64,000 nt of DNA from Perilla frutescens (taxonomy: Eukaryota > Streptophyta > Magnoliopsida > Lamiales > Lamiaceae), in contig BRKX01000019.1 in assembly GCA_026008535.1 (NCBI GenBank), forward strand, positions 26,796,477 through 26,860,476. The letters run 5' to 3'. Position 1 is the first letter of the stretch, and the number at the start of each line of letters is the position of its first letter. The translations under genes were made by a program, and so were the position numbers. The notes below the pieces were generated by a model. The model was given only the letters and a program-made list of their open reading frames with translations, searched no databases and was not told the origin of the DNA. Positions 35,241-46,809 of the stretch are shown here, piece by piece.

Positions 35241-36058
35241 TCTGAAAAATTTTAGGCTTCAGAAATAACTATCACTAAATCCACTTCGTGCTAAATTAAT
35301 ACGAATGTTAGATATCTCCTAAACTAAATGCTCAACAACATTTCTCATGCAATTCTAATCAGTCTACTTATTTTTAAAGGAAAGCACTCAGTCAGTCTAC
35401 GTTCCACATGAATCTTAAGAGAGGCACTTAAAATCCAATTTATGTGTATAAGTCACAATTGGCTATGTTCATCTACATTCTCAATCAAATCATTCCATGT
35501 TCACATTTCATCTTCATAAGCATTCTTGGTTTCCCATCAATTTAACATCATCACATTTCCAATTACTTTAACATTATCACATTTCCAATCACTTACACAT
35601 TATCACATTTCTAATCATAAGGCATTAATTACTATCACCACACATTCCTTCAAATCATATCATGGACATATAGTCCCATTTAAAAATAATAATTCAATAC
35701 CATCTGGGCACAATGTCCCACAATTTTTTTTACCATCATGGACAATAAGTCCCTTTCATTCATAACCATCATCATATGGACACATAGTCCCAAAATGATA
35801 CCATTATTCTTTTGAAACCATCATTGGCACGACTTTTCATAAATATCATCAATGTGGAAAATGGTCCTTATCCACATCTCTTTTTAAAAATTAGTAATCA
35901 TCATTGAATCTCAATATATTTTAACTTGCGTACCTTTTTTTTTAAGCAAGATGAGAGCGGTGCAGGCGACGTGCTAGGGCTATCAAACAATCAATTAACA
36001 GATAACACTGAGAACTAGACTCAATCAACAATATGACAGGCCTACAGAGTTGCAGCCT
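35241..36058 (-). other. gypsy-1 untranslated leader
   Basis: About 0.8 kb between PBS and gag, without an ORF of note. It contains short degenerate repeats: 'catcacatttccaat' three times (about 35545-35620) and 'atggacacatagtccc'-like units (about 35660-35800). Confidence 0.7.
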
Positions 36059-36070
36059 GCTCTGATACCA
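36059..36070 (-). promoter_or_regulatory. Primer binding site of gypsy-1 (tRNA-iMet)
   Basis: The minus strand reads TGGTATCAGAGC, a perfect 12-base complement of the initiator tRNA-Met 3' end, 3 bp inside the 5' LTR. Confidence 0.93.
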
Positions 36071-36073
36071 CTC

Positions 36074-38509
36074 TGTAACGCCCCGATCCCGGGAGAAGGG
36101 TAGGGGACCGGTGCGCTACTTGGGGGAAGGGGAAAGGGGTTGTTGAACAGAAGCAATCAAATAAATAGGGTTAGTGCCCCAAAAATTTGGGCAGCGTAAC
36201 CTCTATAAATGGATCAATCCACGCTTTTAAAGCGTATGGAATGACTCAAACCAGATACCATGAGTCTTAGAATAAACCCAAGAAAGCAAACTTCAATGTA
36301 AATAATAACAGTACAAAGGTTAACTATTAATAGGTTAGGCATGAAAAAGGGGGACGGATGTCTGTCCAAATACATGAAGTAAAGAGATGCCAGACTTTCG
36401 TCTGTCGTGAAAGCAATATAAAGCCAGGCTTTCGCCTTGACATGGAAAGTAATGTAAAGCCAGACTTATGCCTGTCTGAATAAGGAAAGTAAATAAATGC
36501 TAGGCTTTTGCCTGTCAGGAACGAAAAGTAAACGGGATTCGGAGAACCGAACACTCCATAACAGTAAAGAAAATGGGATTCGGAGAACCGAACACTCCAT
36601 AACAGTAAAGAAAATGGGATTCGGAGAACCGAACACTCCATAACAGTAAATAAAATGGGATTCGGATAACCGAACACTCCATAACAATAATCACAGTAAG
36701 CGGACAAAAACGCAGTGCATTTATTCAGACACAAAAGGTAACCATGCTCTCAGTTGGACTCCACACATAAAAGAAACATATACATCAAAAGATAGCCCTT
36801 CAGCCTTAGCATAGCCGTCCACCATCCCGCAGCTCATCCTGAAAATATTTGAAAAGATTTGGGCGTGAGTACTAATGCACTCAATGGGTACTTTTGAGAA
36901 AAACCTTCACAATCATTTTATAAAACAGAATATCCAATCATATTTTAAGCATATCATGGAAAGCTTTTAAAGTAGAAAATTTGTGAATTCCATGTATACT
37001 AAATCATTTTAGTTCCATCATTGCGCGCCACTCTCCCCTAGAACGCTTACGGTGAGTCGGTTCGTGTACACAACACGGCTGCTTAAGGTTGGACACTGCC
37101 CTGTTTGCTTGGGGCTCGATATCGTGAACCATTGTAGTTTCGTCACCAAAAACAGTAGTAAGACTTACATGAGTCAGGAGAGCACATCAAATACAGTCAT
37201 GAGTTGGATATTCAATCATGTTCATTTTATAAATATCAGGGCTTAATAACCCGAAATATATATTTTTATATAATAAAAACCCACCTGGTAATCTAAGCTA
37301 GATCTAGATTCTGATTCTGATCTCAACTAGAAGTCTCCTTCTTCTGTGCCTACAAGATTATCCGGCAACTTAGTTTCGATGAATGACTACCATTAGGTCA
37401 AAATCTAACCTTTCTTAGTTATGAAATAAATATTATAATATCTACTATCTTAATACGTAGCACCCGGATCATCAAAATATTTTGACTCTTAAGGGAACTT
37501 TACTCAGGGCATTTTTATAAAGAAAAACCGTTTAGGAAGTTTTGGCATATGGGGTGGTCAAATCCGTATCCTAAAATTAATTCGGTACAAATAAATTCAT
37601 ACCGCAAGATCCGCCCATTGGAAAAATATGAAACTTTAAATAAAAATACTATATTTTGAGACGGAACAACTTTTGAGACTAAAAATACGATAGGGCTAAC
37701 CATGAAAGATAGATCTGAAAAAGACTACAATTTAAAATTCGGATACCCAAAATATACCCGAAATTAAAAAGTGACAACATGGAGAATGTATATAAATATA
37801 CATAGAACATAAAACCCTAAAGACACCTTTTGATCCGGCAACCCGAAAGAGTCACCGATTCGAAAGGTGGTTGCGACTTTTGGCGGCGGTCAGGATGATT
37901 TATCATCATGATTGTCTGTCGTGTCATCATTTCAATCACGTATTCGTGATCTACGCGTTGACACCTTCAAAATGACTATTTCAGAATTGAAATAAGAAAC
38001 TAGAGACGTACCTTCTCTAGAAGCTGCTCGGCGTTTCGATTTTGAAAATGAATGAAAAATGAAACCTTAACCTCCTATTTATAGAAGAAAAATAAATAGG
38101 ATAATAACGAATAAAAGAAAGAGGATAATGATGGAATAGGATAATGATGGAAAAAGAATAGGATAATTACGAATAGGATAATATTTTGAAAAAGAAATTG
38201 GATAATGACGGATGTGCCTTAGTTATCCAAATCTATTACCTTTCACCCTAAAATTGTGCCAAGTGTTCATTTGAACTCGAAATTGGAAAATTCAAAGTTT
38301 GGCACGATGCTTGAAATTTTTTTCCATCAACCCGAGAAAAATATCATAACATATTTTTAAAGCAATTTTTGACCAAAATAAATTTTAATAGATTTCCCTA
38401 GCTGCGATTTTCCTTTATTTGAGTCCTTTAAAGACCCAACTTCTTACCTAAATTACCCTCAGGTAACATAAGTTGAGTAAAACCCTCTAAAATATTTTGG
38501 GGTATTACA
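36074..38509 (-). repeat. 5' LTR of gypsy-1 (2436 bp)
   Basis: Near-identical partner of 28318-30738. The main length difference is about 15 bp of extra 'taggataatgatgga' near 38130. The same 41-bp minisatellite is present with units starting at 36534, 36575, 36616 and 36657. Confidence 0.95.
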
Positions 38510-40702
38510 TAATAAAGGCAACATGAAAGGAATCATTTGCCACTATTGTGAAGAAAAAGACCACATTCGACCACATTGTGAGAAGTATCTCTTTAATCTG
38601 AAAAGAATGAGGAGAAGATTTGTGGCTCAGCATTCCAGCAATACCTAGAAGAAATCAGCTACTCAACAAAAGAAGAAACCTGCACAGAAAAAACAATGGG
38701 TTGTTAAGGAGACCAGTCTAATTGCTCATACTTCTTTGAGAGTTGAAGATAAAAGAAGCTGGTACTTTGACAGTGACACATGACTGGAGATTGCTCTGTG
38801 ATGCAGAATCTGAAAGCTTGCTCGTCAGATTTTGTTACCTTTGGAGATGGAAAAAAGGGGCAAAGTAATGGGAAAATGAGAGCTGATTGTTGAAGGAATG
38901 CCCAAACTTAAGAAGGCTATGCTAGTTGATGGACTCAAAGCTAATCTGATAAGTATCAATCAACTATGTGATGATGACATGACTGTAGTCTTCACCAAGG
39001 AAAGCTGTAGAGTTATGAATAAGAACAATGACTTATTCATGGAAGGAAAGATATCAACTGACAACTGTTATCAGCTACGTGTTCCTACACAATGTTCTTT
39101 AACATGTCAAAGAACATCTATTGAAGAGTCAGAGATCTGGCATCAGAAACATGGATACATCAACTTCATAAATCTCCAGAAGATCATCAGCAAAGAGATT
39201 GTCAGAGGACTGCCTCAGATCAGAATTGACAGAGATAAAGTCTGTGGTCCATGTCAGATTGAGAAATAGTCCAGATCCCAATATAAAAAGTGCAAGATAG
39301 AACTTCCAAAAGAATTCTAGATCTCATTCATATGGATCTAATAGGGCCTATGGCTGTGGAAAGCTACGGAGGAAAGAAATATGTCATTGTCTGTATTGAT
39401 GATTACTTAAGGTTTACTTAGGTTAACTTTCTCAGAGACAAGAGTGAAGCTTTCATAGCATTCAAGAGATTAGCTTGCAAGATCACAGTTGAGAAGGATG
39501 ATCAGATTATCAGAATCATAAGTGATCATGGCAAGGAATTTGAAAACCAGTACTTTGATACATTCTACAGTGAGAATGGTATCGGTCATGAGTACTCAAC
39601 CCCCAAAACTCCTCAACAGAATAGAGTTGTGGAAAGGAAGAACAGAACCCTTCAGGAGATGGCAAGAACAATGATTGTTGCTATGTTCTGGGCAGAAGCT
39701 ATCAACACAGCATGCCAGATCAGCAACAGAGTTCATCTCAGACCAGGTACTCTCACTACTCCATATGAGATTTGGAATGAGAAGAAGCCAACAATGAAGT
39801 ACTTTCATGTGTTTGGAACCACATGTTATATTCTCAATGATAGAGAGTACCTCAGCAAGATAAATAAAAGAGGAGTTGAAGGGATGTTTGTTGGATATTC
39901 CAGAAACAATAAATCATACATGATTTACAACAAAGATACAAATGCTGTAATTGAGACAGTCAATGTCAGATTTGATGATCAGGACAATATTGTCAATACT
40001 CCTGAAGATGATGTTCACACAGATGTTTTTGAACATCCTAAGGTTCATGATGATACAGACAGAGAAGCTGAAGAACAGACAGTAAGACACAGAAAGCCTT
40101 CGAAGCAAATCATCAAGAATCATCCTACTTCAGAAGTAATATGAGATATTCATGAAGGTAGGATGACCAGGAGCACTCTGAGAAAAAGAATGTATGATGA
40201 GATATCCTATGTCTGTTTCACCTGCAAGGTTGAACCAAAGAACATCCAAGAAGCTCTTAAAGATGACTACTGGATAGAAACAATGCAGGAAGAACTACTT
40301 CAGTTCAAAAAGAATGATGTCTGGGATCTGGTGCAGAAACCTGAAGGAGTCAACATTGTTTGAACCAAGTGGATTTTCAAGAACAAGACTGATGAAGCTG
40401 GAAACATTACAAGAAATAAAGATAGACTGGTTGCTCAAGATTATTCTCAAATTGAAGACATTGATTTTGATGAAACCTTTGCTCCAGTTACAAGGATTGA
40501 ATCAGTCAGACTTCTTCTAGCTATGACATGCATCATGAAGTTCAAACTATACCAGATGGATGTCGAAAGTGCTTTTCTGAATGGATTCCTGAAGAAGGAT
40601 GTGTTTGTTGCACAACCTAAAGGATTTGAAGATCCACATCATCCAGAGTTTGTGTTCAAACTAAAGAAGGTATTATATGGCCTGAAGCAAGCTCCTCGAG
40701 CA
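38510..40702 (+). pseudogene. copia-2 gag end, protease, integrase, RT start
   Basis: Resumes after gypsy-1 with a second zinc knuckle, CHYCEEKDHIRPHC. The protease site near 38770 has lost about 10 bp (WYFDSD then T*), removing the catalytic context and shifting the frame. The pre-integrase (IWHQKHGYINF...CGPCQ) is at 38898-39269. The integrase core is in broken frames (IDDYLRF, IISDHGKEF, RVVERKNRTLQEM). RT has IQEALKDDYW, then DFDETFAPV, YQMDVESAFLNG and YGLKQAPRA. Stops are numerous. The RT is cut after the PRA codons at 40702, where copia-3 begins; the YVDD part is not in the window. Confidence 0.9.
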
Positions 40703-41008
40703 TGTCATTCAAGTATCAGAGCATTTAAAGTATGCATGAAATTCAAGTATCAAAACATTCAGTATTCAAGTATCAGAGCATACTTTCATTTTGGGCATGC
40801 TTTCATTTTATTAGAGCATGATTATCCCAAATATCAGAGCAAAGCTTATGGGCATGATTAGCAGAGTATCAGTAAATGTTTATAAGCATGATCAAGGCTT
40901 GATATGAAGTTGAAGCATGATATTTGAAGAATTGAAGTATGTATTATATATTCAATCAAAGCATATTATATCAGCTTTCGATTTTCAATAGTAGTTAGAA
41001 CTACTAAT
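40703..41008 (-). repeat. Non-coding left tail of copia-3, possible LTR fragment
   Basis: An AT-rich stretch in which 'agtatcagagcat' occurs twice, with variants 'agtatcaaaacat' and 'aatatcagagcaa', plus repeated 'gcatgatta'. It lies between the broken copia-2 RT and the ORF C stop. The proper LTR inner border could not be found, and a pyrimidine-rich stretch (a purine tract on the minus strand) lies inside the ORF C coding end. Confidence 0.4.
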
Positions 41009-42694
41009 TTACTTCATGAAGCTGCTCCTTTTCTTTCTGCTCGATTCTCCTCTTTCTTGGACTTCTTGTTTTCTCCAAGCTTCCCTCTCATGATGTATTT
41101 CTCTTTGGATCTGATCCCAAAGAGTTAAGTTTTCATCATCATACTGTCCATCTTCCCCCTTTTTGGCATCATCTAAAAGCTGGGGTGGATCGCATGATGG
41201 TATTGACAGGTTTGGCAAGAAGGTGAAGGCAGTTGCCAAATTGTCATCATGGAATGAATGAATGGGTATGGGCGAGGATAACCATGCATAGGTTTCTTCA
41301 GTTGTCATGAACTGACCACGATCAGTGGTGAGAGAGGCTGCTTTCTCTCTGAAGTTCATTGAGGCCAAGTTGGTGAAAATCTCATCGGTTGATGCAATGG
41401 GTAGATCTTCAAGAAATGGTGTGCATGAGGAGTTGGCCGGTTTGTTGTCGGGAAGAGGAGCGTTGGTTGGTATACTGATCTGGATTCGTTTGATCATCGA
41501 ATCCATTATCTCTGAGAGCGTTGGTGGCAAGGAGAGTGGATGATTCATCCAATTTCTACTCCATGTTCCTTCGTTGATCCAGAAGATGGATCCACGTGTG
41601 TGGATGAGGTGAAACATTGTTGCCTCATTTAGTTGAAATCGCCATATGTGGTACTGGAGATACCGTTTCAGTTGCTCGAATAAAGAGAGATCGGTGCCCT
41701 CAATGAGACCGAAGCAGCTTTTTAGCTGATGGTCTAGAACTGCCTCAAACTCAACCTCAATTGAGTCGCGATGGACTAAGGTTAGAGGTTGTGAGCTGGC
41801 TGGTATTGTAGACTGATCACTCAGTCTAGAGAGGGACTCATTTTCAATCATCAGCTGCCTTTCTTCTAAGGAGCTGGCATGGACGACCAACGGTTGCTTT
41901 CCATGACTTGAGTTGGGAGTTCTTGGTTGGCATGATTTCTTCGGGATCTGATGGCAGTAGATGGTCGGGATCATGTCCCTTCGTCCGATTGGTTCGCCAG
42001 TTGGAATGATCTCATCAAACTGGCTTAGAATGATGTGGCTTATGCGATCCATAAACCCAACCTTCTCACGGAACGAGCCAGTTGATGGATCAAATTCTGC
42101 TCGCTCGATATTTGCTCGTAGTTGAGCAAGAATAAAGGAGGCCCAGTGGGCTTTACACCCGAAGTATAGGGCGGCCGTGAGATGTTCTTTGATCTCAGAG
42201 AACTGGACCGTCTCAAAGTTGCCATGCAGGATATGACCGGTGATGTCCAAGAGTTGGATGATCTTACTGGGCAAACTCTCCTTCAGCCTGTGTGAGCAAT
42301 CATGGTGGTGCATGTGGGGATGTTTCCAAAGACCCCACAGTGCGTATTTGCACGGTAGTTCCAGTTCCATCACGTCTGGGCCGTCGCCAGGGAGGAGAAG
42401 TGTAGACATCATCGTATCTTTTGTCACCATGATCACTTTATTCTGGACGATAGAGATTATGTTGTTGCCGGAGATGGTTGTGTTGTGGTAGAACTCCGCA
42501 ACATGAGTAGGTATGTTCTTGACTGACATGATTGTCAAGAATGGTAGCAACCCTGTTTCCTCCAATGGCCAATAAATTCTTTGAAAGTCGTCTGGGTCTA
42601 GACGTGCATTAAGAAGCTCTAAATTTAGAGTCTTCTCCTTTTTCAACTTGCGCTCAAGTGATTTGACATCTATCATCTGAAATGAGGGCTTCAT
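41009..42694 (-). CDS. Accessory ORF C of copia-3, intact
   Basis: About 561 residues from ATG 42694 (MKPSFQMIDV) to TAA 41009. An upstream in-frame ATG at 42805 lies only 6 bp from a TATA-like box, so it would precede the transcript. No known enzyme motif is seen. The N-terminal part (LDPDDFQRIYWPLEETGLLP, then VAEFYHNTTI) and a central block (LFEQLKRYLQYHIWRF, then FWINEGTWSRNW) match the layout of ORFs A and B. The N-terminal part resembles the 'putative plant transposon protein' type. The C-terminus is charged and basic (RKKRSSFMK). It is the only unbroken long retroelement ORF in the window. Its function is unknown. An 'env-like' Sirevirus ORF occupies the same place in relatives, but I see no signal peptide or membrane segment. 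Confidence 0.7.
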   Translation of the reverse strand: MKPSFQMIDVKSLERKLKKEKTLNLELLNARLDPDDFQRIYWPLEETGLLPFLTIMSVKNIPTHVAEFYHNTTISGNNIISIVQNKVIMVTKDTMMSTLLLPGDGPDVMELELPCKYALWGLWKHPHMHHHDCSHRLKESLPSKIIQLLDITGHILHGNFETVQFSEIKEHLTAALYFGCKAHWASFILAQLRANIERAEFDPSTGSFREKVGFMDRISHIILSQFDEIIPTGEPIGRRDMIPTIYCHQIPKKSCQPRTPNSSHGKQPLVVHASSLEERQLMIENESLSRLSDQSTIPASSQPLTLVHRDSIEVEFEAVLDHQLKSCFGLIEGTDLSLFEQLKRYLQYHIWRFQLNEATMFHLIHTRGSIFWINEGTWSRNWMNHPLSLPPTLSEIMDSMIKRIQISIPTNAPLPDNKPANSSCTPFLEDLPIASTDEIFTNLASMNFREKAASLTTDRGQFMTTEETYAWLSSPIPIHSFHDDNLATAFTFLPNLSIPSCDPPQLLDDAKKGEDGQYDDENLTLWDQIQREIHHEREAWRKQEVQERGESSRKKRSSFMK

Positions 42695-42810
42695 TTCTGT
42701 AAAGAAATGATGTTTTTGTTTAGATATGCAAGTGTGTTGAGAGGGAGTTTGCAGATGAATCAAAGCAAGGATGAGATAATGTTTGCAGATGATCGGAGAC
42801 TTCATCTCCT

Positions 42811-42825
42811 TGCATATATATATTC
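42811..42825 (-). promoter_or_regulatory. TATA-like box before ORF C
   Basis: The minus strand reads AATATATATATGCAAGG, ending about 117 bp before the chosen ATG (42694). It is one of three such boxes, one before each accessory ORF. Confidence 0.45.
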
Positions 42826-43360
42826 AGCTTTGCATGCATTGATCGAGGACACTCGATTGCTTCTCTTAGCTGATCAGCTATCCGATTTGATGGTTTATTA
42901 GCTAAATTAATGATGCATGCATCCCAGCCGTTCGATTGTGAAGTAACTTTATGATCTTGTGGCTGAGAAGTAGCAATTTTGAAAATGGGGTAGTTGCCAT
43001 AAATAGCAAAATATTTTCTGCAGATTGTGTTATTTATATCTCAATAGAAAAATATATTTCCCTTTTCTTTTCGAAGAATTGATTTAATATCAATGCAGAG
43101 ATATTAATGGCAACTTGTGAGAGAGAACCCTATTTTCAAATTGTAGTCGTTGAATATAATATAAGAAATTTCATAATCTCAACGGTAAAAATTTAATTAT
43201 TGATAAGCTTGAGGATTAAGGAAACCTTATCCGGTGTCAGTTGGGATACAGTCCAACTGATTGGCTTGATGATTCAGCGGTTGGATGATCAGTTTCGTCA
43301 TGTTTCTCAGTTGCCGCTGGTGAGCTAGCTGAAGCTGAAGCTCTAACTGAACTGAATTGA
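42826..43360 (-). other. Spacer between ORF B and ORF C
   Basis: No ORF of note. AACGG/CCGTT motifs occur near 42928 and 43182. The first part (43220-43360) is rich in TCAGTTG and AACTGA. A short frame at 43237-43437 only reads the ORF B tail out of frame. Confidence 0.5.
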
Positions 43361-45265
43361 TCAGTTCGTTTGCTCAGTTGCTTGACTTTCTTGAGGCAGT
43401 TTCCGCTTCTTGAAGGGCCGAGCTGGACTAGTTGCACTGCTTCCTTTCGAGCAGTTTGAACGATTTGTAGTTAAAACAAACCTAGTTTTGTTCTTTGGCA
43501 GTTTGGGTCTTGCTGTCCTTCTGGCTTGGTGAAGGTGAAGCTGAATGGCAACTGATGAGTTTTTCATCCTTTGATTGAGGGATTGTGAGGTTCCCTTTGG
43601 CGACGGTCGGAACTGATCATTTTTCATAATCATTTGAACGTCTTTTGAGCTGGATGTGAGTAGGGGAGTGACATAGCTCTTGGATAGGAGACTTGGTGAT
43701 ATGACAGTATCCTCATCATCACTATCGCTCTCATAATGCTTTGGATTCTTCTGAAGAGCCACAACTTCAGTATGTGATAGATGTGGTTCTATCCTCTCTA
43801 TGGCAGTTGGAGTTCGTCGTTGTGGCTCAGCTGACTGACTTGATAAATTATCAAATTTCAGTTTTTGGCAAAGCGAGCCAGTTGGGCAGTTGACTGATTG
43901 ATTTGCAACTCCAACTCCTTGAGGCATGATGCTGGTTTTGAATTCCGCTAACAAGGCGGTTGCTGGAATCTTGTTGACAAGCCGGTGATTCATGATGTGC
44001 TGAACTTGCATAATGGTTGGAGGGAATGGATTTGAAGATCCTATCCATTTAATGCTCCAAGTTTCTTCACGTTGCCAGTAGCTCATGCCATGAAAGACAG
44101 TTAGCAAAAAGTGAGACTGGATGGACATAGAATGTCTCCAGTTATACCAATAGAAATACCGGTGGAGTTGTTTGAACAACTCTTGGTCACGTTGTGCAAT
44201 AAAAGCAAAGTGAGTGAGAAGGAGATTAGTCACTTCCTTTTGTGCACCTTTGACTGCATATTCACCACTATAGAAATTGTGAATATTTTCTTCAGTCATC
44301 TGGAGAGGAGGGCATGTGCTTCTGAAGTAGTCCGCTCCGTAGTTTGGATGAGGGATTCCAATGAATGGAATAAGCTCATCTGGATCAGAGCAAACCTGGA
44401 AATCAACTGGTGATCCGTTCTTTGATCTTGGAGAATGAACGGCGTTGGCAGTTGAGTTCCTCGAAGTGTTGTTGCTTGTCTTTGCCTTGGCATTTCTCTT
44501 CTTTCTTAGTGACTGAAGATGGGCAGTTCCTTTCTTGGGAATCCAGTCAAAGATGAGGACTAGTAGTGATTCATCATTTGGAAGTTTAAGCAAGTCTTCA
44601 ATCATCTTGCTCATTCTTAGAACAAGTCCTACTTTGGACTCAAATTTGCCAGATGTCTTTGAGTCAGAGGCCTTGACGACTTGATGCTTTAATTGTTGGA
44701 AGACAAATTCTGCCCAGTTTGTTTGTCGCCCTTCAGCAAGGTGAATCATAACATTATATCTCTCTTGGGTGAGTTGACCTAGGCTTCCAATAGCCCCGAA
44801 CATCATCTTGTTCGTTATATCGAGTAGAACGCCATACTCGGGCTTCAGGTCAGTTTTAGCGGTTGTAAAATTGAATTGCTTGTTGCAGGTTGAAGTTTTC
44901 CATTCTCTCCAGTATGACTTTGCAGATTCCTTTAGTTCTTGAACCAATGAACCTTATAGTGGAAGCTCAAACACTTCTGCAATTGTTCTTTCAGTGATTT
45001 GAAGTGGCCGTCCTTGAATCACTGAAGACACTGTCTTTCCATCTGCAGATAATTTTACTTGAAGCAAAAATTCACTCACCAAATTTTGTCTAAAGAACTT
45101 TGGTGGTGTTTCCAGGTAGTGAAGAATTCCTGTCTTGTGAAGATTTGACAGAAGGGTTGAATTGTTTGATTCATTTAGAATCAATTGAAATTTCTTCCTA
45201 TCAAGGAATTTGTCTCTCATAAGTTTCTCTTTGAAGGAATTTAGAAATCTGGATAATTCGGCCAT
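43361..45265 (-). pseudogene. Accessory ORF B of copia-3, one nonsense codon
   Basis: Starts at ATG 45265 (MAELSRFLNSF) and ends at 43361 (EQTN), about 634 codons with one TAA at 44954-44956 in an otherwise continuous frame. The N-terminal domain (VSEFLLQVKLSADGKTV, then RTIAEVFELP) resembles the TE-associated 'plant transposon protein' family of Lamiales. A middle NWAEFVFQQLKHQV block corresponds to NWAQYFFEQLKRYV in ORF A. The central conserved block, LFKQLHRYFYWYNWRH, is followed by YWQREETWSIKW. A Ser/Thr-rich and acidic linker (YESDSDDEDT) leads to a basic tail (FKKRKLPQE) like a nuclear localisation signal. No enzyme motif is seen. Confidence 0.72.
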
Positions 45266-45302
45266 CTTTGGGTTGGTTGAGATTTTGGGAAATTTCAAGA
45301 GC

Positions 45303-45304
<2 letters not shown>

Positions 45305-45340
<36 letters not shown>
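45305..45340. repeat. (GA)n microsatellite in the ORF B leader
   Basis: About 18 GA units, read as CT on the transcribed strand, between the TATA-like box and ATG of ORF B. CT-rich leaders are common in plant 5' UTRs. Confidence 0.95.
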
Positions 45341-45342
<2 letters not shown>

Positions 45343-45380
45343 TTTGAGAGTGAAAGATGAGTATTTTTGAGAGGCTTGAA

Positions 45381-45490
45381 AGAGGGGGCTTTTTATGAGC
45401 GTTTGGGCAGGCTCATAGATCTGATGGTTGGAATGGTGCTAGCCTCTGGCCTCTTTTGGTCGTTGGCATTCAATGACTTTGACACGTGTC
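45381..45490 (-). promoter_or_regulatory. Putative core promoter of ORF B
   Basis: A TATA-like CATAAAAAGCCCCC lies at about 45385-45398 on the minus strand, about 120 bp before the ATG. Upstream is a perfect palindromic G-box, GACACGTGTC (45481-45490), with an AACGG motif 10 bp beyond it at 45501. Confidence 0.45.
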
Positions 45491-45658
45491 ATTATCTTGC
45501 AACGGTCAAAATTTTCAAAAATAAATGCGAAGCTTCGACATTTATTTGAAAACAACAATGTAATCTTTATATATATATATATCAAAATAAATAATTACAA
45601 ACTGAATTACAAGAAGTAAACTTAGGGCTTTCTAATCAGTTTGAACTTGATCAGCCAC

Positions 45659-46809
45659 TTAGTACTTCTTGTGATCAGTTTTTCTCCTTTTGGCAAGCGG
45701 TTCTGTGACGTCATCTTCTTCATCGCTGCTTCATGACTCAGTTTCAGCTGACTGGAGTCTTGGATGGGCTTGCAACTATCGAATTTGCTCTGTATGCAGT
45801 TTAACCTGTTGCTGCAGGCTGTTGATCAGTTCCACATAATAAGCAGGGAGCTGAACTGTAGAACTGCTTGGTTGAGCATTGCACTGAACTGCTCTTGAGT
45901 CAGCTTCTTCGTTTGCTTCAGTTCCAATCAGTTCCTCACAAGGAACTGTGTGGGTTAGTTCATCCGTCTCCATACTGACTTGGTAGACAAGTTCATCTTC
46001 TTTTTGAGCTGATTGATCAGTCTCAGCTGGCTCTTGATTAGCTGGAGGAATAGATGAGGTGGCTCCTTTATCAGCAGTTGGTTCTTGGGAAGGGGCTATC
46101 TGGGGCTCAGCTGACTCCTCAAACTGTTGACCCTTCTCAGCTGACTCTTCCGACTCTTCGGGAATGATGTTGATTTCAACTTCAGCTTCGTGAGGAGATT
46201 TCTCAGAGTGAAGTTCTTTTATCACTTCATCAATGATATCATCCACTGGGATGAATGTTTGATCTCTTTCTGTAGTTGATGGCTGTCCAGACTGATGGCT
46301 TTGTGATTTATTCATTAATTCATGGAATAACCATTTGTGTTGAACATGGGAGTGCGTCCATCTTTCCCGTTCTCTTTCTGTAGTGATGACGGGCAGTTTT
46401 AAGTTTTGAAGCTTGCACAGTTCATCAAACACATCTTTCATCAAGCCTTCTGATGGATTTGAGCATTCTTTCCTCAGCTGTAGCTGCCTCATAAGATGTT
46501 TTCCCTTAGTGATTCCGGCATTTTCACTGTCCGTCCACCATAGACTCCATTCTTCTTCTCGCCTCTAGAAGCTCATTCCATGGAATGCAAGCAATGAGAG
46601 GAAGGGTTCTGACGGATACACATGTCTCCACAAAAACTAGTAGATGTACCTGGTCAAGATGTGGAAGAGCTCTTCATGGCCAGTTAGTTCCTGGGCATAG
46701 TGTTGAGCCATATGTTTCTGTGTTGTCTCATCAGCCCATTTCTTCACGGACTCTCCTTATGAGTAGGCTCTTATGTTTCCTTCAACTTGAGCCATTGGGG
46801 GGCATGTCA
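45659..46809 (-). pseudogene. Accessory ORF A of copia-3, C-terminal part (after gypsy-2)
   Basis: Continuation of ORF A from the far side of gypsy-2. The frame is exact when one TGTCA copy is discounted. Block YAQELTGHEELFHILTRYIY, then FLWRH, then RREEEWSLWW match ORFs B and C. A long acidic Glu/Pro/Ser-rich region follows (about 46250-45900), then YVELINSLQQQVKLHTEQIR, a likely short coiled coil. Stops are TAA 46757, TAG 46565 and TAG 45776. The frame really ends at TAA 45659 after SSDEEDDVTEPLAKRRK, an acidic patch plus a nuclear-localisation-like basic run. Confidence 0.68.

Larger units (their letters stand above)
28318..38509 (-). mobile_element. Complete Ty3/gypsy chromovirus, Tekay-like (gypsy-1)
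   Basis: A 10192-bp element with both LTRs, PBS, gag, pol and polypurine tract, in minus orientation. It is flanked by a perfect 5-bp duplication, TAATA (28313-28317 and 38510-38514). The host copia-2 reading frame is continuous across the site once one duplication copy is discounted. The domain order PR-RT-RNaseH-IN with a C-terminal chromodomain-like tail points to the chromoviruses, and the tail is of Tekay/Del type. The pol frame has five nonsense codons and no frameshift. The first 180 bp of the two LTRs differ at 5 positions, suggesting a fairly recent insertion. Confidence 0.95.
22250..40702 (+). mobile_element. Sirevirus-like Ty1/copia element, plus strand, interrupted three times (copia-2)
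   Basis: Reads LTR, PBS, gag with zinc knuckle and coiled coil, second zinc knuckle, protease, integrase, RT. Gag of the 'PPLLEGNNYPYWKEKM' kind and the CRECDGFGHIQSEC knuckle are typical of the SIRE/Maximus clade. The 5' LTR is split by a solo LTR (23044-26536), the gag/PR region by gypsy-1 (28318-38509), and the RT is cut at about 40702 by copia-3. The rest of pol and the 3' LTR must lie beyond the window. The 5' limit near 22250 is a guess from LTR size. Every coding part carries stops or shifts. Confidence 0.85.

Noticed and set aside
41009..42805. Longer start for ORF C at 42805
   Set aside because: The upstream ATG lies 6 bp from the TATA-like box, and the extra 37 residues have no counterpart in ORFs A and B.
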